Origin: Clostridia bacterium
GTDB lineage: Bacteria > Bacillota > Clostridia > Christensenellales > Pumilibacteraceae
Assembly: GCA_017531795.1 (NCBI GenBank)
Contig: JAFXKH010000057.1
Location: 1-42,650 of the forward strand
Direction of reading: 5' to 3'
DNA length: 42,650 nucleotides
Part shown: piece after piece, positions 34,674-42,650 of the stretch
Position numbering within the stretch: the first letter of the stretch is position 1
Layout of the letters: each line of letters opens with the position of its first letter
Position numbers and translations under genes: made by a program
Notes under the pieces: generated by a model
Seen by the model: only the letters and a program-made list of their open reading frames with translations
What the model was told of the DNA's origin: nothing
Database searches by the model: none

Positions 34674-36049
34674 AAAAAATAATTGCTACTATATTATTGA
34701 TTATGCTTTCATTAAGCGCGTTGGCATTTAGCGGATGCGCAACCGAAGTTATGCCTCCCAAAACCGAACTTTTCACCGCCACAAGTCTGGCAGACCTGCA
34801 CGAAGACTTTTTGAAAGCAAACCCCAACCGTACGTCGCAAACGAAAAGTACGGAGAAAGACGGGGAAGAAAAGGCGTCGGAGTGGATACACAATTATCTT
34901 TCAGGTTATGATTTCGATACGCTTTCAGTAAACAAAATAAACGGGCATACTACGACGTACGGCGACGCGTTTGATTCGCAGAACGTAGTTGCGACCGTTT
35001 ACGGCGGAAAAAACACGACGAACGGAAAAATCGTTATTGGCGCGAGTTACGACAACGTATACGATACGGTCAATATTGCGTCGTATAACGGTATGAAGGG
35101 TTACGCGTATTTTGAAGGCTCGAAAGCGGAAGGCGCTTCGTGCGCTACGGGAACGGCTACCGTGCTTGCTCTCGCTACGTATTTCGCCCATCCCGACGTA
35201 AAAAAGAATCTTACGGTAGACGTAGATTTCGTGTTTTACGGTATGAGCAAAATCGACTCGTACGGCTCCAAAAAATATCTCAGCGACCTGGGAAATCAAG
35301 GCAGAAACAATCTGCTTCTTGCCATAAACGTAGACGGTTTGGGCGGAGATAAATTACACGCGTACTTTGATGAAACGGCACGCACGCACGGTAAATTCAT
35401 TATGGACGTAGCGAGCAAAGCGGGCTTTGACGGTTATTTGACCGAGCCGAGCGCAACGCAAATCGATTACGCGCTCAAACTCGTGGAGCGTTTACCGTAC
35501 ACGCCCCCGTCGCTTATGTCGGACGTAGTGCAATATTTTGATAACTACAACGTATGCGCCTTTACTTCATCAGCGGGAGAATCTTTTTCCTTCGACAGAG
35601 AAAGCAATAAGGGTGATAATCTTAGACATACCCCTATGGACACTCTGAGCAACTTAAAGAGCAGAAACTCCGACTACGCAAATCAAATGGCTGTCGTTGC
35701 GGAAACGGTAGTAAAATCGCTTACTGCGGAAGGCTTCGTTAAGGCAATGACGGATAGCAAGGCGGAAATTGGTTCGTATGCGTGGCTGACAATTCCACTC
35801 GTATCGTCAATACCAATATTCGTAATTTGCATAGCGGTAATAATTCCACTCGTCATTTACGTTCGTAAGAAAGAAAGGGAATACGCTACCGATCCGAAGA
35901 ACAGACCGAACGTCAAGTTTGCCGTTTTCGGTATGGATTATGAAGAACCGAAGGAGAACGATATTTACGTAGACATAAGTTCTCCCGAAAGCGGAGCAGA
36001 GCCACCGAACGGGCCCATAGATCCGTTTGATGATTTCGATAAAGATTAA
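34670..36049 (+). CDS. M28-like lipoprotein, probably inactive as a peptidase
   Basis: The 459-residue protein has a signal peptide ending in FSGC (lipid-carrying Cys about 23), an extracellular M28/Zn-peptidase-like domain (about 55-355), then one membrane helix (about 378-405) and an acidic cytoplasmic tail. The scaffold is visible in KIVIGASYDN, DVDFVFYGMSKIDSYGSKKY, LLLAINVDGLGGD and LRHTPMDTLSNL. Key ligands look changed: the first His position is Ser in GASYD, the usual GADDNASG is GASCATGT, and the Glu-Glu pair is absent from the FYGMSKID strand. I infer a non-catalytic or altered M28 relative. Two membrane anchors are unusual for this family. Confidence 0.7.
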   Translation: MKKIIATILLIMLSLSALAFSGCATEVMPPKTELFTATSLADLHEDFLKANPNRTSQTKSTEKDGEEKASEWIHNYLSGYDFDTLSVNKINGHTTTYGDAFDSQNVVATVYGGKNTTNGKIVIGASYDNVYDTVNIASYNGMKGYAYFEGSKAEGASCATGTATVLALATYFAHPDVKKNLTVDVDFVFYGMSKIDSYGSKKYLSDLGNQGRNNLLLAINVDGLGGDKLHAYFDETARTHGKFIMDVASKAGFDGYLTEPSATQIDYALKLVERLPYTPPSLMSDVVQYFDNYNVCAFTSSAGESFSFDRESNKGDNLRHTPMDTLSNLKSRNSDYANQMAVVAETVVKSLTAEGFVKAMTDSKAEIGSYAWLTIPLVSSIPIFVICIAVIIPLVIYVRKKEREYATDPKNRPNVKFAVFGMDYEEPKENDIYVDISSPESGAEPPNGPIDPFDDFDKD

Positions 36050-36054
36050 CAAAA

Positions 36055-36100
36055 AAACAGTCGTGGCGTTTCCATAAAGAGCAAACTTCCACGGCTGTTT
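36055..36100 (+). terminator. Intrinsic terminator after the M28-like gene
   Basis: AAACAGTCGTGG (36055-36066) pairs with CCACGGCTGTTT (36089-36100), one G-U pair, followed by T residues. Confidence 0.75.
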
Positions 36101-36153
36101 TGAAATTTTTGGCTTTGTGAAGAAAAAAACTAAAAATATCTGCATTAAAACTA

Positions 36154-36182
36154 TTGAAAAAAAACTCATAAAGGTTTATAAT
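36154..36182 (+). promoter_or_regulatory. Promoter for a leaderless mRNA (cdaA)
   Basis: TTGAAA at 36154-36159, a 17-nt spacer and TATAAT at 36177-36182, with 8 nt (ATTACCGT) before ATG 36191 and no RBS. Confidence 0.75.
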
Positions 36183-36190
36183 ATTACCGT

Positions 36191-37213
36191 ATGGCAAAAT
36201 ATCAGAAAGGACAAACAAACAATAAGGATAACGCTTTCATAAAAGTATTGAAGGCGATTTTCGTCAAAGATATAATTGCCAAACTTATTTGCTTTGGCAT
36301 TGCAATGGCGTTTTGGGTAATAGCCGTCGGACTGGGCGTATCCTCTCCGGGCTTATCTCACAAAGTTCCGTTTTTCGAAGGTTTCGCAGATAACCTTACA
36401 GCGGAGTTTTCCACGCCTTTAAGAATCGTAGTCAGCATTATTGATTTTATTGGAATATTCCTTATCATATATTTCACGTCAGCAATGCTGAGAAAGAACA
36501 AGAACACGGCAATAATAAAGTTTCTTGCAATATTGACAGCTACTTTAATGCTCCTTACCAGTTCGCTACTTTCTTTCCCCCTTTTCGGCGGAATATTCGG
36601 TAGCGGTCTTATGGTAATAGTCGTACTTATTATCGTACTTTTCCCTCACGAATTACGCAGAACGATACTTCGCATGGCGTCAAAGACTGAGGGCGGTAGA
36701 GAAGTCAAGGCTTACGACTGTACGGAGGACGATTTACGCGCTTCGGCAAACGACCTCGTAAAAGCGATTCTCAATATGTCGAAGAACAATATTGGCGCGC
36801 TTATCATACTCACCAATCAGAGCGTACCTGCGCATATCCTTGAAAGCGGTACGGAATTAGGCGCAAAAATAAGTCAGCAACTTATTGAGTGTTTGTTCAA
36901 TACCAACGCCAACCTTCACGACGGCGCGGTGTTTATCCGCGGTAACCGCGTACTTTCGGCAGGCTGTTTCCTTCCGCTTTCGCAAAGCCAGACTCTTTCC
37001 CGAGAACTTGGTACAAGACACCGCGCGGCTCTTGGCGTGACAGAGCAGTACGACGTCGTAACGATAGTCGTAAGCGAAGAAACGGGAGTTATTTCTGTCG
37101 CGAAAGAAGGAAAATTAGATAGATATTACGATGCAATTATGCTTAACGACGTTATTGAAGAAGTATACGGACTGAAAGCAACGGGCAGAAGAAAAAGAAG
37201 AAGGAGCAGATAA
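36191..37213 (+). CDS. cdaA: Diadenylate cyclase CdaA with extra N-terminal segment
   Basis: The 340-residue membrane enzyme makes c-di-AMP from two ATP. Three membrane helices (about 78-100, 107-128, 133-152) lead into the DAC domain after FPHELRR, as in CdaA/DacA. The catalytic motifs are LHDGAVF (DGA 244-246) and GTRHRAALG (RHR 276-278). CdaA is normally about 270 residues; here about 75 extra residues precede the usual start and include one more helix (DIIAKLICFGIAMAFWV, about 27-43). That helix resembles the N-terminal anchor of CdaR/YbbR proteins, the usual CdaA regulator. No cdaR or glmM follows. The ATG starts a predicted leaderless mRNA, and the stop overlaps the DUF1015 start (TAATG). 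Confidence 0.92.
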   Translation: MAKYQKGQTNNKDNAFIKVLKAIFVKDIIAKLICFGIAMAFWVIAVGLGVSSPGLSHKVPFFEGFADNLTAEFSTPLRIVVSIIDFIGIFLIIYFTSAMLRKNKNTAIIKFLAILTATLMLLTSSLLSFPLFGGIFGSGLMVIVVLIIVLFPHELRRTILRMASKTEGGREVKAYDCTEDDLRASANDLVKAILNMSKNNIGALIILTNQSVPAHILESGTELGAKISQQLIECLFNTNANLHDGAVFIRGNRVLSAGCFLPLSQSQTLSRELGTRHRAALGVTEQYDVVTIVVSEETGVISVAKEGKLDRYYDAIMLNDVIEEVYGLKATGRRKRRRSR

Positions 37214-38361
37214 TGAGTATAATAAAGGCAGGAGATTTTCTTCTTCCGAAAGATAATTTCGACAAATGGGCGGTCGTTGCCTGCGACCAGTATACGTCCT
37301 CACCCGAATATTGGGAAAACGTAGAGAAGAAAGTAGGTGATGTTCCCAGCGCGTTGCGTTTGATTTGTCCTGAAGTATACCTTGGGGAAATAGACGCGCG
37401 TACGGAGGGAATAAAGCAAGCTTCCGAAGAATACGCCCAAACCCTTACTCCCGTTGACGGACTTATTCTCGTTCGTCGCACGATAAAGGCAGGCGCAAGG
37501 GAAGGTCTTGTATGCATAATCGACCTTGAAGCGTACAGTTATGAAAAACGAGACACGCTCGTCCGCGCTACCGAAGGCACGGTCATAGAACGTATACCCC
37601 CTCGCCTTAAAGTAAAAAAAGCATCACGCCTTGATCTTTCGCACGTTATTTGTCTTATCGACGATGAGAAGAAGAGTGTCGTAGAAAAAGCGGAAAAAGG
37701 CGAAAAAGTTTACGACGTAGACCTGGGCGAAGGCGGACGGTTGGAGGGCTGGCTCATTGCGAACGCCGACGATCTTCTTTCAAGATTAGAAGAAATGGAA
37801 GAGGAAGCATTGCGCGACGGAAAACCTTTCGTGCTTGTTGGCGACGGCAACCACTCGTTAGCTTCGGGTAAGGCGCTTTATGAAGAATACAAAAAAGCAG
37901 GGGATAAGCGCGCAGAACGCGCCCGTTACGCTGTCGTAGAGATTGAAAATCTGCGCTCTGAAGCGATCGTTTTCGAGCCCATCCACCGCGCTCTCTTTAA
38001 TGCGAAGGGATTCGTGGAGTATTACGTGGCGGAATGCGAAAAGCGTGGCGTAAGCGTAAGCGCAGGGGACAACCTTGTTCCCGCTTGCGAAAGCGAAATA
38101 CGCGCTTACCAAGTAACGCAAGCCGTAGTTGACGAATACCTTGCCACTCACGGCGAAGCAAAAGTGGATTACATACACGGCGATGACGAACTAACTCGTC
38201 TTGCAAAGAACGGCGCTGTGACGATAAAAATGCCGGCTATTTCCAAAGCGGAATTTTTCGGTTACGTCGGCGCAAACGGTAACTTACCGAGAAAAACATT
38301 CTCTATGGGCGAAGCGCACGAAAAACGCTATTATATGGAAGCCCGTGACATAAACAAATAG
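37213..38361 (+). CDS. DUF1015 family protein
   Basis: The 382-residue cytoplasmic protein matches DUF1015 (PF06245). It has VVACDQYTSSPEYW near the N-terminus, EGLVCIIDLEAYSYEK in the middle and the conserved VLVGDGNHSLASGKALYEEYK (about 211-231). The biochemical function is not established. DUF1015 genes are often found near serine biosynthesis genes in clostridia; here the neighbours are cdaA, whose stop it overlaps by one base, and aspartate kinase 25 nt downstream. A role in amino-acid metabolism or ATP-grasp-like chemistry would be guesswork. Confidence 0.88.
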   Translation: MSIIKAGDFLLPKDNFDKWAVVACDQYTSSPEYWENVEKKVGDVPSALRLICPEVYLGEIDARTEGIKQASEEYAQTLTPVDGLILVRRTIKAGAREGLVCIIDLEAYSYEKRDTLVRATEGTVIERIPPRLKVKKASRLDLSHVICLIDDEKKSVVEKAEKGEKVYDVDLGEGGRLEGWLIANADDLLSRLEEMEEEALRDGKPFVLVGDGNHSLASGKALYEEYKKAGDKRAERARYAVVEIENLRSEAIVFEPIHRALFNAKGFVEYYVAECEKRGVSVSAGDNLVPACESEIRAYQVTQAVVDEYLATHGEAKVDYIHGDDELTRLAKNGAVTIKMPAISKAEFFGYVGANGNLPRKTFSMGEAHEKRYYMEARDINK

Positions 38362-38386
38362 AATACAATTTTTTAAGGATAGATAT

Positions 38387-39706
38387 ATGGCAGTAAAAGC
38401 ACTTAAATTTGGCGGTACGTCAATGGCGAACGCCAAAAGTATTGCTCAGGTTCGTGACGTCGTGATTGCAGACAAAGAGGCGAGATACGTGGTCGTATCC
38501 GCTCCAGGCAAGCGTGATTCGTCGGATATTAAAGTAACAGATCTTCTCATCAGTCTTTATGAAGCAGAGAAGAGCAAAAAGCGAGAGATTATGGATATAA
38601 TCGAACGCCGTTTTACTGATATAATAAGCGGTCTTGCTCTTGACGTAGATTTCTCGTCAGAGTTTGACAAGATTTACTCGAACGCAATGAGCGGAGCGTC
38701 GTACGATTATATCGTAAGCCGTGGCGAGTACCTTTCGGCAAAAATCCTTGCGCCTTTTCTTGGCTATGAGTTCATAGACGCAACGGAAATTATCCGTTTC
38801 AAGAAGGGCGTATTGGACTCGGAAGAAACGCAAAAACTCGCTTACGCGCGATTTGCGCAAACGAAAAAAGCAGTTGTTCCCGGTTTTTACGGCTTGGATG
38901 AAAAGGGCGAAATAAAGGCGTTCTCCCGTGGCGGATCGGACATTACGGGCGCGATCGTAGCGCGCGCCGTTCACGCTTACATATACGAGAATTGGACGGA
39001 CGTAGACGGCTTTATGGTATGCGATCCCCGTATAGTAAAAGATCCTGCCGTTATTGAAATGGTAACGTACAGAGAACTCCGAGAACTTTCATATATGGGA
39101 GCGAGCGTACTTCACCCCGAAGCCGTTTTCCCCGTCAACGTTGCAGGAATCCCCATCAATATTCGTAATACCTTCCACCCCGAAGCCAAAGGCACGATGA
39201 TCGTCAAGTACGAAGACATTTTGCGCGGTAAGTTCAAGCGTAAAGAAAACGTAATAACGGGTATAGCAGGTAGTAAACATTTCGTTGGAATTTTCCTTGA
39301 AAAGCAAATGCTTAACAACGAAGTCGGATATTGTAAAGCCCTTCTTGACGTGCTTTATGAAAACAACATTTCTCTCGAACATATGCCGACGGGTATTGAC
39401 ACCGTAACTCTCGTTATTGATCCCGTCGAAGACAGCGTACTTGCCGAAGCGGTTGCCACGATAAAAGAACGTTGTAATCCCACCACGCTGGAAGTGGATA
39501 AAGGTCTTGCTCTTATCGCTGTCGTAGGTCACGGTATGAGTCGAATGAAAGGAACGGCAGTTCGCGTATGTAAAGCCCTTTCAGAAGCGGACATAAATAT
39601 CCGTATGATAGATCAGGGTTCAAGCGAAATGAACATTATCGTAGCAGTCGAAGACGCCGATTATGAAAAAGCAATACAATCGCTCTATAACGAGTTTATA
39701 AAATAA
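38387..39706 (+). CDS. lysC: Aspartate kinase
   Basis: The 439-residue enzyme phosphorylates aspartate, the first step to lysine, diaminopimelate, threonine and methionine. The start has ALKFGGTSMANAKSI (kinase signature). The aspartate and ATP sites lie in FSRGGSDITGAIVA and WTDVDGFMVCDPR, followed by YMGASVLHPEA. Two C-terminal ACT domains (about 295-439; ends RMIDQGSSEMNIIVAVEDADY) provide feedback control. It is a single-function aspartokinase with no homoserine dehydrogenase fusion. AAGGA precedes the ATG. It is last in the cdaA unit; a terminator follows. Confidence 0.93.
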   Translation: MAVKALKFGGTSMANAKSIAQVRDVVIADKEARYVVVSAPGKRDSSDIKVTDLLISLYEAEKSKKREIMDIIERRFTDIISGLALDVDFSSEFDKIYSNAMSGASYDYIVSRGEYLSAKILAPFLGYEFIDATEIIRFKKGVLDSEETQKLAYARFAQTKKAVVPGFYGLDEKGEIKAFSRGGSDITGAIVARAVHAYIYENWTDVDGFMVCDPRIVKDPAVIEMVTYRELRELSYMGASVLHPEAVFPVNVAGIPINIRNTFHPEAKGTMIVKYEDILRGKFKRKENVITGIAGSKHFVGIFLEKQMLNNEVGYCKALLDVLYENNISLEHMPTGIDTVTLVIDPVEDSVLAEAVATIKERCNPTTLEVDKGLALIAVVGHGMSRMKGTAVRVCKALSEADINIRMIDQGSSEMNIIVAVEDADYEKAIQSLYNEFIK

Positions 39707-39739
39707 TCTCCATAACGATTTATAAAATAATCTCCATAA
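39695..39739. repeat. 21-bp direct repeat over the lysC stop codon
   Basis: TTTATAAAATAATCTCCATAA occurs at 39695-39715 and again at 39719-39739 (24-bp period). The first copy contains the last codons and stop of lysC, so a short tandem duplication has copied the gene's tail. Confidence 0.85.
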
Positions 39740-39742
39740 AAG

Positions 39743-39775
39743 AAACAGCTCACCGCTTATAGCCGTGGGCTGTTT
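39743..39775 (+). terminator. Intrinsic terminator after lysC
   Basis: AAACAGCTCAC pairs with GTGGGCTGTTT (one T-G pair) with a T residue tail. Confidence 0.75.
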
Positions 39776-39826
39776 TACGTTACTCTTGGCCATTGGTGAC
39801 AAACTTGCTCATATCAAATCGTTGTA

Positions 39827-39855
39827 TTACATTTCGCTTGGCATTTTCGTATAAT
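39827..39855 (+). promoter_or_regulatory. Possible promoter of the ger operon
   Basis: TTACAT at 39827-39832, a 17-nt spacer and TATAAT at 39850-39855. Germination operons are normally read by sigma-G in the forespore, but no clear sigma-G pattern was seen, so this assignment is tentative. Confidence 0.45.
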
Positions 39856-39882
39856 TAACAAATATTTACGCAACCTAACGGC

Positions 39883-41310
39883 GTGGAAAGAATTGACAAA
39901 TTATTGAGTAAAGTGTCAACGCCTTCCTTTTTTGCCGTCAGCGAGTTCACTTTCGGCGAAACGAAAGGGAAGACGGTGGCATCTGTAGACTTGACTGACG
40001 CGTCTGCGCTCCGAGCGATACTTTTTGCTGTAAAAAATGCGAAAGTAAGCCGTCCGAATTACGACAGTCTGGAAAAATGCGCTCTTATAAATTATGAGTT
40101 CAAACGCATTGAAAAGGAAAGCGAAGCGCTTGACGGACTTCTTGCGGGGGATGCTATACTCGCTTTGGACGGACAGGACGGACTTATGCTCATAAACGCT
40201 CGAAAGTATGAAACGAGGGCGGTCGCAGAGCCACCCACCAGCGGAGTAATAAAAGGGCCGAGAGAGGGGTTTATTGAAAGCATAAAGACCAATCTTTCGC
40301 TTGTTGAGAGAAAACTGAAAACGGAAAAACTCAAAGTTGAAAGGCTGAAAATAGGCAGACGCACGAAAACGGACGTAGCGATAGTAAGCGTGGACGGTAT
40401 AGCGGAAGAAAAGGTCATAAGCGAAATCAGAAAAAAACTGACGGCTATTGATATAGACGGCATAATTGATGCGCATTACGTTCAGACCTATTTAGAACCT
40501 CGCCCGTATTCTATCTTTAATCAAATCGGCTCGTGCGAGAAACCCGATATAGTCGTTGCGAAAATTCTTGAAGGACGAGTGGCGGTATTCGTAGACGGTT
40601 CGCCCATAGTCCTGACGTTGCCGTTTATGTTCTTTGAGGACGTGCAATCGCCCGAAGATTATTACGAACGCTCGACTTTCGCATCCTTTCTCCGCGTAAC
40701 GAGAATAGTCGCGCTTATGATAGGAATATTTTTGCCGGGGCTGTACGTGGCTCTGGAAATTTATCATTTTTCCGTACTGCCCTTACAGCTTCTATTGACG
40801 ATTATGAACGCGACCAAGGGCGTACCCTTTCCGCCCCTTGTGGAAATACTATTCGTCACTTTTTTGTTTGAAATAATAAGGGAAGCTGGGGTAAGAATGC
40901 CACAGGCAATGGGTTTGGCAATGAGCGTTGTAGGCGCGCTCGTGCTGGGTGATACTGCGGTTAAGGCGGGATTTATCGGCTCGCCTGCGGTAATGATAGT
41001 CGCGCTTTCGTCCATATCTGCGTATACCGTGCCTAACGTTGCATCAAGTACGGCGATACTCAGAGTCGCGTTTACCGTGATAGGTGGAACGCTTGGAATA
41101 TACGGACTGTTGGTATGCGGAGTATTCCTCGCGCTCTATATTTCGGGTATGAACGCATACGAAACGCCCTATCTTGCGCCATACGCTCCCGATATTTCGA
41201 GAGACAAGCAGGACGGCTTGCTGAAAACCCCGATAGTAGACAGTATTCGCCGACCGAAAAGTATTCCGCACGTCAATTCCACGCGCCAGAGTAAAAAAGG
41301 GGAGAGATAA
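39883..41310 (+). CDS. gerA: Spore germination receptor subunit A
   Basis: The 475-residue GerA/SpoVAF family protein is a subunit of the inner spore membrane receptor that senses nutrients. The soluble N-half contains the conserved EPPTSGVIKGPREGFIES segment and DIVVAKILEGRVAVFVDGSP. The C-half has four or five membrane helices, with PLVEILFVTFLFEIIREAGVRMP and GLAMSVVGALVLGDTAVKAG. The GTG start has no good RBS. Length is normal. The stop overlaps gerB by one base (TAATG). Confidence 0.93.
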   Translation: MERIDKLLSKVSTPSFFAVSEFTFGETKGKTVASVDLTDASALRAILFAVKNAKVSRPNYDSLEKCALINYEFKRIEKESEALDGLLAGDAILALDGQDGLMLINARKYETRAVAEPPTSGVIKGPREGFIESIKTNLSLVERKLKTEKLKVERLKIGRRTKTDVAIVSVDGIAEEKVISEIRKKLTAIDIDGIIDAHYVQTYLEPRPYSIFNQIGSCEKPDIVVAKILEGRVAVFVDGSPIVLTLPFMFFEDVQSPEDYYERSTFASFLRVTRIVALMIGIFLPGLYVALEIYHFSVLPLQLLLTIMNATKGVPFPPLVEILFVTFLFEIIREAGVRMPQAMGLAMSVVGALVLGDTAVKAGFIGSPAVMIVALSSISAYTVPNVASSTAILRVAFTVIGGTLGIYGLLVCGVFLALYISGMNAYETPYLAPYAPDISRDKQDGLLKTPIVDSIRRPKSIPHVNSTRQSKKGER

Positions 41311-42419
41311 TGGATAAAGTAAATTTAAGACAATTCATTTGCATAACCTTTCTGCTTGCGATTGCGATGAAAATGTTTATGCTTCCCGTTCTTTTGATGC
41401 GAGTATCCGAGCGCGACAGTTTTCTCGCAATGATTATTGCGATGAGCGTTGATTTTCTTCTCGCAGTTGTCGTTTTTATCATTTTGCATATCAGCGGAGA
41501 AAGTAATCTTTTCGAAATTTTATCGGGCGCGCTTGGTAAAACTTTATCGCGCGGGATACTTTTGCTGGCGAGTGGTTTTTATCTTTTCAAGCTTTTCATT
41601 ATCCTTGCGGATATACGCAGTTTCTTTTCCACTTCCGTATATTCTGCTACGATGACTCCCGTGCATTTATTACCGCTTATAGCGCTGATCGCGTACTTCG
41701 CCTTCAAGCCCTTTTCCGCGACGGGCAGACTGAGTGAAATAATAGCCCCGCTCGTCGTTGTGAGTATGATAGCCCTGTGCTTTATGACCTTGCCCGAAGT
41801 GGACTTTGCGAATATTCTGCCCATAGCAGGCGAGGGCGTTGGCAAAGCGGTTGCAGGAACGTATCCGTTTGCGCTCTGGTTCGGGGATTTTACCTTGTTG
41901 CTTGCTCTCAGCGGAAAAGTCAAAGGCGGTGGCAAAAAAGTATATTTTTCGCTTATCGCCGTGCTGGTAGGCTTTGCATTTATATTGGTATTTTCCACCG
42001 CGCTGTTTTCAGCTTACGGGGATATGACCGAAGTATTGACTTACGGGCATAACGTCAGCAATATGACACAGTACGGCGCAGGCAGTTATAAGTTCGGTAG
42101 AGTAGACCTTATAGTGTATACGCTTTGGCTGTCGGCGGTACTGTTATCCGCAGGACTGATGATGCTGTTTATCTGCCGTAGCGTAGAATACTCGATAGGA
42201 AGCAAAGCAGGTAAGATTACGACCGTACTCGTTTCCGTACTTCTCTTCGCAAGTAGTATGATCTTTAACGAACTCAACCGCGTGACGGAGTTTATGACGA
42301 GAATTATGTGGATCCCCTCCGTTATAGCGCAGTATGGACTGCCACTCGTCGTCTTACTGTCGGCAACAATCAATAAAATAAGGAGAAAGCGTTTTGATAA
42401 AATTGAACAGAAAACGTAA
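41310..42419 (+). CDS. gerB: Spore germination permease subunit B
   Basis: The 369-residue GerB protein has about ten membrane helices of the amino-acid permease (APC) fold and is the ligand-binding subunit of germinant receptors. VNLRQFICITFLLAIAMKMF opens it, and ERDSFLAMIIAMSVDFLLAV and LSEIIAPLVVVSMIALCFM are typical. It overlaps gerA by one base and gerC starts 26 nt inside its 3' end. The germinant cannot be predicted from sequence. Confidence 0.92.
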   Translation: MDKVNLRQFICITFLLAIAMKMFMLPVLLMRVSERDSFLAMIIAMSVDFLLAVVVFIILHISGESNLFEILSGALGKTLSRGILLLASGFYLFKLFIILADIRSFFSTSVYSATMTPVHLLPLIALIAYFAFKPFSATGRLSEIIAPLVVVSMIALCFMTLPEVDFANILPIAGEGVGKAVAGTYPFALWFGDFTLLLALSGKVKGGGKKVYFSLIAVLVGFAFILVFSTALFSAYGDMTEVLTYGHNVSNMTQYGAGSYKFGRVDLIVYTLWLSAVLLSAGLMMLFICRSVEYSIGSKAGKITTVLVSVLLFASSMIFNELNRVTEFMTRIMWIPSVIAQYGLPLVVLLSATINKIRRKRFDKIEQKT

Positions 42420-42650
42420 GAACACCTTGCTCGTATTCGGTTTGCTCTTAGGCTTTATATTCCTTTCACTCACACCGCTCGTGCCGAACGCAGAAGTGGA
42501 AACACGACTTATGGTCAACACTATTGGCATAGATATGGACGAGCGCGGTATGACCGTAACGGCGGAAACGATAAACGGTGGTGAAAACGAAGTGGTCTAC
42601 GGCAGAGGGAGTATGCTCGCAGATACCTTGCAGGATATGAACGATCGTTA
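42394..42650 (+). CDS. gerC: Spore germination protein C, partial
   Basis: TTG 42394 after AAGGAG opens a frame that overlaps the end of gerB and continues past the window end (85 codons seen). The N-terminus has basic residues (KLNRKRKN), a hydrophobic stretch (LLVFGLLLGFIFLSLTPLV), then ETRLMVNTIGIDMDERGMTVTA, the usual start of the GerC domain. Most GerC proteins are lipoproteins with a Cys after this stretch; none is seen here, so the signal may remain as a membrane anchor. Confidence 0.88.
   Translation, partial: MIKLNRKRKNTLLVFGLLLGFIFLSLTPLVPNAEVETRLMVNTIGIDMDERGMTVTAETINGGENEVVYGRGSMLADTLQDMNDR

Noticed and set aside
39827..39883. Sigma-G promoter for the ger operon
   Set aside because: I looked for a forespore-type -10 (CATNNTA) with a matching -35 and found no convincing pair; a sigma-A-like pair fits better.

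Overview
The window is bacterial chromosome from a spore-forming Clostridia-type Firmicute, most likely an uncultured gut lineage. The evidence is a gerA-gerB-gerC germination operon, anaerobic class III ribonucleotide reductase (nrdG/nrdD), CdaA-type c-di-AMP synthesis, frequent TTG/GTG starts, consensus sigma-A promoters with 17-bp spacers and intrinsic terminators. No rRNA operon, CRISPR array or intact mobile element is present. The genus cannot be fixed from the sequence alone.

Layout. 1-1340: degraded edge of a prophage (a phage-like protein without a clear start, a small protein, and a phage gene cut short at 59 codons). 1638-6494: AlkD-like repair protein, DUF445 protein (reverse), CNNM/CorC-type transporter and a GlfT2-like protein lacking the family's catalytic residues. 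6554-11529: Sfp-type phosphopantetheinyl transferase, then an anaerobic dNTP module: nrdG, nrdD fused to a glutaredoxin-like domain behind tandem NrdR boxes, and trxB. 11627-13278: accessory island with a divergent XRE-regulator/SLOG-protein pair sharing repeated operators, followed by a tRNA-Pro gene embedded in two different tandem repeats (162 bp and 101 bp). 13359-17075 (reverse): mscL, acetyltransferase, gdhA, and a murG interrupted by a single in-frame TGA. 17075-19572: glpK plus a monoacylglycerol-lipase-like hydrolase. 19770-24309: a type IIA topoisomerase pair, probably parE-parC. 24425-27357: WYL regulator and convergent mgtE with an enlarged N-terminus. 27430-32968: five-gene operon (M20 amidohydrolase, membrane protein, two helical-repeat proteins, HD phosphohydrolase). 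33077-36100: holA, a membrane protein and a degenerate M28-like lipoprotein. 36154-39775: cdaA, DUF1015 and aspartate kinase. 39827-42650: gerA, gerB and the start of gerC.

Themes. Four genes or operons (3540, 27466, 33112, 36191) have strong promoters whose -10 box ends only 6-8 bases before the start codon, so their mRNAs should be leaderless. Several proteins look like catalytically dead relatives of enzymes (GlfT2-like, M28-like). The nrd cluster reads as a complete thioredoxin-reductase-fed class III reductase system under NrdR control. All calls come from reading the sequence; no database search was run.
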